NCBI GenBank assembly: GCA_946886065.1
Contig: CAMPHU010000075.1
Span: forward strand, 1-19,468
Direction: 5' to 3'
DNA: 19,468 nucleotides
Origin: an uncultured Massilia sp.
Lineage (GTDB): Bacteria > Pseudomonadota > Gammaproteobacteria > Burkholderiales > Burkholderiaceae
The position numbers were made by a program, and so were the translations under genes. Position 1 is the first letter of the stretch. Each line of letters begins with the position of its first letter. Of the stretch, positions 1 to 5,625 are shown one piece after another. Below the pieces are notes generated by a model. The model was not told where the DNA came from. It saw only the letters and a list, made by a program, of their open reading frames with translations, and ran no database searches.

Positions 1-2140
1 GGTTCGAGCTTGATGCCGATGTCCGCCCAGGTGCGCGCCGCCAGCACGTCGCCGCCGGGAAGCGGGTCGCGGCGCGGGTCTTGATGTCGGCGTAGACGCG
101 CTCGCGCGCCGGCGTGCCGCGCACCACGCGGCGCAGGTGCTCGCGGGTGCCGTCCAGGAGACTGAGCTTGAGCGCCACCTGGGGCCAGGCCGGGTCCTGG
201 ATCTGGGCCAGGTGGAAGGTCAGCAGGCGCTCCGCGCTGCGGATCATCTGCTCGCGGGGCATGGCGCCGCGGTTCGCCTCCAGCCAGTTGCGCCAGTAGC
301 GCGTCAGCTGGTCGTTCAGGTGGCCCGGCTCCGCGTGGCTTTTATCGCCCAGCATCAGGTAGGTCTTGAGGGCGTTGTAGGCGTCGCCGACGTTGGTTGG
401 CGAGACGTCCTGATAAGGCCGGCCGGGTTTTGCCGCCGGCGTGCCGGCCTGGCCCGCCGGGTCGAGCTGGCCGTCGCTGGCATTGACTTCCTGGAGCATG
501 GTTTCCAGCGCCGCCGTCACCGGTTCGACCATCACCGCGCGCACGCCGGCGAAGTATTCGTCGCGCAGCTTGCGTTCCAGCTCCCCGCCCTGGTACAGGC
601 CGAAGGCGAGCGCCCAGGGCTGGTCGTTCCCGTAGCGCTCCAGCTGCTCGATGCGGTCCTGCAGGATGTCGAGCGCTTCCAGGCGCGCCTGCAGGTCGAT
701 CCGGCCGGCCTGCAGCTTCCTGACCTTGTCCAGGTCGGACTGCACGTTGGCCACCAGCTGGCGGTTGCCCATAAAGGACCAGGACCAGGCGCCCATGGCC
801 GCGCCCAGCAGGACCGTGGCGCCGAAGAAGGCCGCGATCGTCCAGCGGCCGGCGGCGGGATTGGTGTAGCGCTTGACCAGCTCCCTGTCGGCGAAGATCA
901 CCTTGCGGAACAGCTCCAGCAGGAAGTAGCCGGATTGCTCTTCCACCTCGCCGGCTTGCTGCTCGCGCAGCGCCAGGTCGAAGCGGCTGGCCACGCGCTT
1001 GCTCGACAGGTCCTGCACCCTGCCTTCCTGGAGCGCGCTGGTGAGGTAGAAGCCCCGGAACACCGGCTTGAACTGGTAGGTATTCTCCTCGAACAGCGTG
1101 GCCAGGAAGGCGCGCAGCGGGGTCTTGATGGCGGCAAATTCCAGCGGGAAGGTGAACACGCCGGGGCGCATGGCGCTCCCGCCCTTGCCCAATGCGCTGC
1201 CCATGCTGGCCAGGCTCATTTCCTTGAGGCCGTCGTGCAGCTCGTCGAAATGCTCGTCGAAGAAGCCCAGCACGTCCTGCGGCGCGCTGCGCCGGTTGTA
1301 GCGCAGGGTCGCCCCCCAGATGCGGTCGCGTTCCGAGCGCTCGGTGCAGTGGAAGAAGTCGGTGAATCCGGCGATCAGGTCGGCCTTGGTGAAGACCACG
1401 TACACCGGCGCATGCACGCCGAGCCGCTCGGTCAGTTCCTGCACCCGGGTGCGCAGGTTCTTCGCCAGCTCGTGCGAGGCCTTGGTGGGCCCGGCCACGA
1501 GTTCGGCCACGCTGACGGCGATCAGGATGCCGTTGATCGGCGCCCGGCTGCGGTGCTTCCGCAGGAGGTCGAGGAAGCTGAACCACTCGGCGCGGTCGTC
1601 CTCCTGCACCGAATAGCGCCCCGCCGTGTCGAGCAGGATGCCGTCGGTGGTGAAGAACCAGTCGCAGTTGCGCGTTCCCCCCACGCCCTGCAAGGCCTTG
1701 TTGCCGGGGATCGGAAAGCTCAGGCCGGAATGGACGATGGCGCTGCTCTTGCCGGCCGCCGGGTTCCCGATGATCATGTACCAGGGCAGCTCGTAGAGCG
1801 CCGCGGCGCCGCGGGTCAGGCCGAGCTTGGAGGTCTTGATGGTGGAGATGGCCTCGCCCAGGTTCTTGCGCAGGACCGCTAGCTCGTCCTTGCCGGTATC
1901 CGTACCGGACTCGCCCCGGGCGATCGCCTCCCCGAGCCGCGCCGCCGCCCTGCCGCGCAGCCAGCGCCGCACGGCCCACCAGGTGCCCCAGCCGGCCAGC
2001 AAGGCGAGGCCGGCAATCGCGGCCCAGATCATGCCGGCGCCGAGCACTTCGGCGCCGATCACCAGGATTGCCGCCAGCGCGGCCACACCAGTCGCGACAA
2101 GCACACGCCTGTCGGTCAGAAATTGCCAGAGTCGTGCCAT
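1..2140 (-). CDS. tssM: Type VI secretion system membrane subunit TssM (IcmF/ImpL family), 3'-truncated by window edge, probable frameshift near 55
   Basis: TssM is the large inner-membrane subunit of the T6SS trans-envelope complex (with TssL and TssJ). The start at 2140 gives MARLWQFLTDRR. Two membrane segments lie at about residues 13-60. A cytoplasmic GTPase-like domain follows: Walker A GNPAAGKSS (K131), DTAG (171-174) and TKAD (251-254). A third membrane segment lies at about 431-458 (AAFFGATVLLGAAMGAWSW), after which the periplasmic region begins. About 700 residues are visible; family members usually have 1100-1300. No strong Shine-Dalgarno precedes the ATG, but the next in-frame stop upstream is only about 35 bases away. 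From about position 58 to the left, the frame used so far becomes Arg/Ser-rich with A/T third positions. The frame with codons starting one base over reads GDVLAARTWADIGIKLE with almost pure G/C third positions. The gene is therefore probably frameshifted here, by nature or by error. The M15 peptidase gene lies 123 bp upstream on the same strand. Confidence 0.93.
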   Translation of the reverse strand, partial: MARLWQFLTDRRVLVATGVAALAAILVIGAEVLGAGMIWAAIAGLALLAGWGTWWAVRRWLRGRAAARLGEAIARGESGTDTGKDELAVLRKNLGEAISTIKTSKLGLTRGAAALYELPWYMIIGNPAAGKSSAIVHSGLSFPIPGNKALQGVGGTRNCDWFFTTDGILLDTAGRYSVQEDDRAEWFSFLDLLRKHRSRAPINGILIAVSVAELVAGPTKASHELAKNLRTRVQELTERLGVHAPVYVVFTKADLIAGFTDFFHCTERSERDRIWGATLRYNRRSAPQDVLGFFDEHFDELHDGLKEMSLASMGSALGKGGSAMRPGVFTFPLEFAAIKTPLRAFLATLFEENTYQFKPVFRGFYLTSALQEGRVQDLSSKRVASRFDLALREQQAGEVEEQSGYFLLELFRKVIFADRELVKRYTNPAAGRWTIAAFFGATVLLGAAMGAWSWSFMGNRQLVANVQSDLDKVRKLQAGRIDLQARLEALDILQDRIEQLERYGNDQPWALAFGLYQGGELERKLRDEYFAGVRAVMVEPVTAALETMLQEVNASDGQLDPAGQAGTPAAKPGRPYQDVSPTNVGDAYNALKTYLMLGDKSHAEPGHLNDQLTRYWRNWLEANRGAMPREQMIRSAERLLTFHLAQIQDPAWPQVALKLSLLDGTREHLRRVVRGTPARERVYADIKTRAATRFPAATCWRRAPGRTSASSSN

Positions 2141-2243
2141 GACGGGATCAGGTTGAGGGTTGCGAAATAAGTCCTACAGGAAATGCTCGCACGCCTGCGC
2201 CGGCCTGCACTTGAGACTGCGCAACTGTCAGGGAAGACCATGC

Positions 2244-2262
2244 CGCCCGGGTGTCCCGGGCG
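2244..2262. repeat. Perfect 8-bp hairpin between the M15 peptidase gene and tssM
   Basis: CGCCCGGG (2244-2251), loop TGT, CCCGGGCG (2255-2262). It begins one base after the peptidase stop codon. No T-run follows on either strand, so it is not a classic intrinsic terminator. It could protect the upstream mRNA end or reduce read-through into tssM. Confidence 0.6.
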
Positions 2263-2263
2263 T

Positions 2264-3106
2264 TCAAGGGCGCATCACGCCGCGCATGCGCAGCTCGATG
2301 TGGCCAAAATCCATCATGGTCCAGCGTCCGCCCCAGGTCAGCCCCAGCGACTCGGCCACCTCGCCGTACAGCTGGTAGCCGCGCATGGCCCACGGATCCT
2401 TTTCCGAGATCACCAGTTTCCCCTCGCGCAGGAAGGCGCAGTCGGCGGCCAGGCCGTACTGGTGCCAGCTCTGGAAGGCGCGCGCATTGGTGACGTGGCC
2501 GCCGGCCTTGGCCAGCTGGTCCTGGCGCGCCGGGCTGCGGTAGCCTTCCAGCAGGGCCATGTCGTAGCCGTGCTTTTCCTTCATGATCTTGAAAGCCAGC
2601 AGCAGGCGCTGGCTGAAATCCGGGTGCAGCAAGCCCCAGTTGCGGCTGGCGTCGGCCAGCATCGGGCGCACCAGTTCCACTTCGCGCGTGGTGAAGACCA
2701 GCGGCGGCAAGGCCACCGGCGGCACCAGGTGCTCGCCCTTGAGCAGGGCCGCCACCTGGGCGTCCGGCAGCGCCTCGGCGCTCTCGTAGACCGGCAGCAT
2801 GGCCGGGTTGCTCAGGGCCAGGGCCAGCAGCGGCGGGATCAGCACCAGCGGCGTGCCGATCGCGAACGCCACTTGATGCAGCTTGACGAAGCCGAGCAGC
2901 CGCTCCCGGAAGTCCGACGCCATGCTCGCGCGCAGCATGCCGGCATGGCGGTCCCCGGCCTGCCGCCATGCCTGGCTGCGCTGCTCCACACGGCTGCGCA
3001 GGCCGAGCAGGCCGCGCGCGATCGCACTGCGCCCGCTTGGGAACAGCACAAGCCAGATCACGGCCGACGCCAGGCAAACGTACAGAAGGGCGACAAAGAT
3101 CAGCAT
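2264..3106 (-). CDS. Membrane-anchored M15-family metallopeptidase (peptidoglycan peptidase), T6SS-associated
   Basis: 280 aa. The likely role is zinc-dependent cleavage of peptidoglycan peptides in the periplasm. Residues 1-24 form a membrane anchor (MLIFVALLYVCLASAVIWLV). A basic stretch follows, then a second hydrophobic stretch at about 80-103 (FAIGTPLVLIPPLLALAL). The C-terminal half carries the M15/VanY signature: EGYRSPARQ, then SWHQYGLAAD with H215 and D222 as metal ligands, and DFGHIEL with H269 as third ligand and D266 preceding it. The start has AGGGAG just upstream. The gene precedes tssM on the same strand. M15_4-type enzymes occur in T6SS clusters of Acinetobacter (TagX), where they are thought to open the wall for the apparatus; that role here is inferred from context. 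A housekeeping carboxypeptidase or an endolysin-like enzyme is the alternative. Confidence 0.85.
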   Translation of the reverse strand: MLIFVALLYVCLASAVIWLVLFPSGRSAIARGLLGLRSRVEQRSQAWRQAGDRHAGMLRASMASDFRERLLGFVKLHQVAFAIGTPLVLIPPLLALALSNPAMLPVYESAEALPDAQVAALLKGEHLVPPVALPPLVFTTREVELVRPMLADASRNWGLLHPDFSQRLLLAFKIMKEKHGYDMALLEGYRSPARQDQLAKAGGHVTNARAFQSWHQYGLAADCAFLREGKLVISEKDPWAMRGYQLYGEVAESLGLTWGGRWTMMDFGHIELRMRGVMRP

Positions 3107-3165
3107 CGAGACTCCCTAAATTGTTTCTAATCAGAACCAGGAAAGCCCATCTTAGGAGTACTGCC

Positions 3166-3861
3166 GTGCGTCCTTCAGACGAACATCAAGCCACCTCCAC
3201 GCGCCCCAACCTGATGTCCTCTTCCAGGTCCGGCGCCAGCCGCCACGGCGAAGACAGCATCCTGGCCAAGCTCGAACGCGGCCCCGCGCGCCGCCACGGC
3301 CGACGCTCCGTGCTGCGCAGGATCGGCTACGGCGCGGGCGTGCTGGTCGCGGTCGCGCTCACGGCCACCCTGGCCTGGCTGGCCGCCGACAACGGCAAGC
3401 CGCCGCCGACGCTGGCCCAGGCAGCCGTGCCCGTCACGCCGCCCGCGATGGTGACGGCGCCGCCGCCACGGCAAGGGGGCGCCGCCGCCCTGATCGACGA
3501 ACCGCCTCCACCGCCGCCGCCCTTGCGTCTGCTGGAAGGACCACGGATGGCCGCACCGGCGCCCGAGCCCGCCCCGTCCGCCGTGCCGGACCGGCGCCCC
3601 GCGCCGCACCCCGTGGCCGCGGCAGCCGTCCGGCCCAGGCCCTTGGCGGCCACCACCCGCGCCGAGCGGCCGGCCGCCAGGCCGCGGCCGCAAGCCACGC
3701 GCCCCGCTTCCCGCCCCGCCGCGCGGCCCGCGCGCGCCGCGACGCCCGCGAAGCAGGCCGAGCCGCCGGTCGACAGCGACGTTGCCCTGATCTCGGCCGT
3801 CATCGTGCACGCCAACGGCCACGCGGATGCGCGCGAGGAGGAAGCCCGCGTCCGGGATTGA
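3166..3861 (+). CDS. Proline/alanine/arginine-rich single-pass membrane protein, function unknown
   Basis: 231 aa from a GTG start at 3166, chosen because a clean AGGAG (3154-3158) lies 7 bases upstream. Residues 1-50 are polar and basic (SILAKLERGP, RRHGRRSVLRR). One transmembrane helix follows at about 56-76 (YGAGVLVAVALTATLAWLA). The rest is a low-complexity Pro/Ala/Arg region with a run of seven prolines (DEPPPPPPPLRL). A short, more ordered tail, DSDVALISAVIVHANGH, comes near the C-terminus. By the positive-inside rule the N-terminus is cytoplasmic and the proline-rich part spans the periplasm. The layout recalls TonB- or GspB-like linkers, but no TonB C-terminal domain is visible. It is divergent from the M15 peptidase gene with a 59-bp gap. 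I do not recognise a family. Confidence 0.75.
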   Translation: MRPSDEHQATSTRPNLMSSSRSGASRHGEDSILAKLERGPARRHGRRSVLRRIGYGAGVLVAVALTATLAWLAADNGKPPPTLAQAAVPVTPPAMVTAPPPRQGGAAALIDEPPPPPPPLRLLEGPRMAAPAPEPAPSAVPDRRPAPHPVAAAAVRPRPLAATTRAERPAARPRPQATRPASRPAARPARAATPAKQAEPPVDSDVALISAVIVHANGHADAREEEARVRD

Positions 3862-3938
3862 GCTTGCCGCGCGTGGTAAAAAGCCCGCGCTGGTGTCTTG
3901 ACAGGGCGAAACTGCTGGGTGTTCGCCGCGCGGGACGT

Positions 3939-3944
3939 TATACT
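3939..3944 (+). promoter_or_regulatory. Probable -10 element of the fan1-helicase operon
   Basis: TATACT matches the sigma-70 -10 consensus in five of six positions and lies 28 bases before the fan1 ATG. The -35 region at about 3915-3921 is a poor match. It overlaps the LexA box, as expected for a repressed promoter. Confidence 0.55.
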
Positions 3945-3960
3945 GTACATAAGCACAGTA
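3941..3960. promoter_or_regulatory. LexA-binding SOS box upstream of fan1
   Basis: TACTGTACATAAGCACAGTA contains the exact CTGT-N8-ACAG core and both outer TA pairs of the E. coli LexA consensus. LexA of beta- and gammaproteobacteria recognises this motif. It overlaps the -10 and sits 12 bases before the fan1 start codon, so bound LexA should block RNA polymerase. A ribosome binding site, AGGA (3960-3963), follows directly. This predicts induction of the operon by DNA damage. Confidence 0.88.
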
Positions 3961-3972
3961 GGACGTTCCGTC

Positions 3973-5625
3973 ATGATCAGGGTTCTGGAAAACGAGTTTT
4001 ATTATCTGGACAATTTCCAGCGCGTCCTCGACTGGATCGGGGAACGCTATGGCGATTTGCTCGACGAAGCCGAGCACGCCTTCCTGGCCGCCTTCCCCCT
4101 GCTTCCGCGCAATGCGCGCGCCCTGTTCGTGCGCATGGTCATGCGCAAGGGCGAGCTGTTCCGCGCCAGTAAGCTGAACTATGCCGAGATCGGCTGCCCG
4201 GTCGAGGCTGCCGGTCACCTGCTCGGCACCGGCTGGGTCGTGGCCGATCCCGAGATCTCCCTCGACGAGTTGTTCGACCTGCTGTCCAAGCCCGAGCTCC
4301 TGGAAGCCTTCGGGCCGCGGCTGCGCGTGAAAAACGCGCGCAAGGCCGAGCAACTGGAAGCCCTGCGCGAGGAATGCGCCGACAGCCTGCCGTTTTCGCA
4401 CTGGTACACGCACTGCAGCGACCTGGCGCTGCGCATCCTGGTCAAGCCCCTGTGCGACCGCCTGCGCCTGATCTTCTTCGGCAACCTGCACCAGGACTGG
4501 ACCGAATTCGTGCTGTCCGACCTTGGCCTGTTCCGCTACGAGCAGGTCGAGTTCTCGCCCGATTCGCGCGGATTCCGCCGGCGCCGCGACGTCGACCACT
4601 ATCTGCAGCTGCACGCCTGCAAGGAGCGCTTCGCCGCCGGCGAGCCGCTCGACGACGTGGTGGAGGACTTGCCCTGGCACGCCTTCGACAACGACTGGCT
4701 GGACAGCCGCCGCGAAAAGCTGCTGTTCCAGGTCGGCCAGCACTACGAAAAGCTGAAGGACTGGGACAAGGCCTACGGCGTCTATGCGCGCTGCCGTTTC
4801 CCGGGTGCGCGTGGCCGCGCCATCCGTGTGCTGGAAAAACACGAGCGCTTCGACCTGGCCTACGAGCTCCTCACCAGCGCCCAGGCCGCGCCCGAAAGCG
4901 AGGCCGAGCGCCAGCAGCTGGCGCGCATCGCGCCGCGTCTGGCGCGCAAGCTGGGCCACGCCAGGCTTGCGCAGGTTAATCGGCGCAACCAGTTGTTCGA
5001 GCGCATCGACCTGTGCCTGCCCCTACCCACGGAGGATTGGTGGGTCGAAGGCGTGGTACGCGACCACCTGGCCGCCGAGGAAGCCCCGGTGTTCTACGTC
5101 GAGAATGCGCTCGCCAACTCCCTGTTCGGCCTGCTGTGCTGGCGCGCCGTGTTCGCCGCGATCCCGGGGGCCTTCTTCCACCCCTTCCACCGCGGCCCGG
5201 CCGACCTGCACAGCCTCGACTTCCACCAGCGCCGCGCGCCCGAGTTCGCGGCCTGCCTGGCCGAGCTGGACGACGGCCGCTACCAGCACACGATCCGCCG
5301 CAACTACGCCGAAAAATCCGGGATCAGCACGCCCTTCGTGTACTGGGACGCCCTGACGCCGGAACTCCTCGACCTGGCCCTGGCCTGCATCCCGGCCACC
5401 CACCTGCGCCGCTGGTGCGAGCGCATCCTGGCCGACGTCAAGGCCAACCGCAGCGGCTTTCCGGACCTGATCCAGTTCTGGCCGCGCGAAGGCCGCTACA
5501 CGATGATCGAAGTAAAGGGCCCGGGCGACCGCCTGCAGGACAACCAGCTGCGCTGGATCGAGTACTGCGCGGCCCACGACATGCCTGTGGCGGTGTGCTA
5601 CCTGCAATGGGAGCAGGCAGCTTGA
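3973..5625 (+). CDS. fan1: FAN1-type VRR-NUC domain structure-specific nuclease
   Basis: 550 aa, close to the length of characterised bacterial FAN1 proteins (Pseudomonas aeruginosa FAN1, about 560). FAN1 cuts 5' flaps and unhooks DNA interstrand cross-links. The C-terminal VRR-NUC domain carries the PD-(D/E)XK site: GFPDLIQFW with D498, then YTMIEVKGPGDRLQDNQ with E513 and K515. The N-terminal half (from ENEFYYLDNFQRVLDWI) is the helical DNA-binding region. The middle, about 230-330, has TPR-like helices (HYEKLKDWDKAYGVYARCRF). The ATG is preceded by AGGA at 9 bases; the LexA box and -10 end just upstream, leaving a leader of about 20 nt. The stop codon overlaps the start of the helicase gene, so the two are co-translated. 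The domain assignment is seen in the sequence; SOS control is inferred from the operator. Confidence 0.95.
   Translation: MIRVLENEFYYLDNFQRVLDWIGERYGDLLDEAEHAFLAAFPLLPRNARALFVRMVMRKGELFRASKLNYAEIGCPVEAAGHLLGTGWVVADPEISLDELFDLLSKPELLEAFGPRLRVKNARKAEQLEALREECADSLPFSHWYTHCSDLALRILVKPLCDRLRLIFFGNLHQDWTEFVLSDLGLFRYEQVEFSPDSRGFRRRRDVDHYLQLHACKERFAAGEPLDDVVEDLPWHAFDNDWLDSRREKLLFQVGQHYEKLKDWDKAYGVYARCRFPGARGRAIRVLEKHERFDLAYELLTSAQAAPESEAERQQLARIAPRLARKLGHARLAQVNRRNQLFERIDLCLPLPTEDWWVEGVVRDHLAAEEAPVFYVENALANSLFGLLCWRAVFAAIPGAFFHPFHRGPADLHSLDFHQRRAPEFAACLAELDDGRYQHTIRRNYAEKSGISTPFVYWDALTPELLDLALACIPATHLRRWCERILADVKANRSGFPDLIQFWPREGRYTMIEVKGPGDRLQDNQLRWIEYCAAHDMPVAVCYLQWEQAA

Noticed and set aside
137..1882. 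Long plus-strand open frame of about 580 codons opposite tssM
   Set aside because: It is antisense to a gene with clear TssM motifs; its product is low-complexity and matches no pattern. Long antisense frames are expected in GC-rich DNA.
3898..3903. Perfect TTGACA as the -35 of fan1
   Set aside because: It lies 35 bases from the TATACT at 3939, twice the allowed spacing, and no -10 is found 16-18 bases after it.
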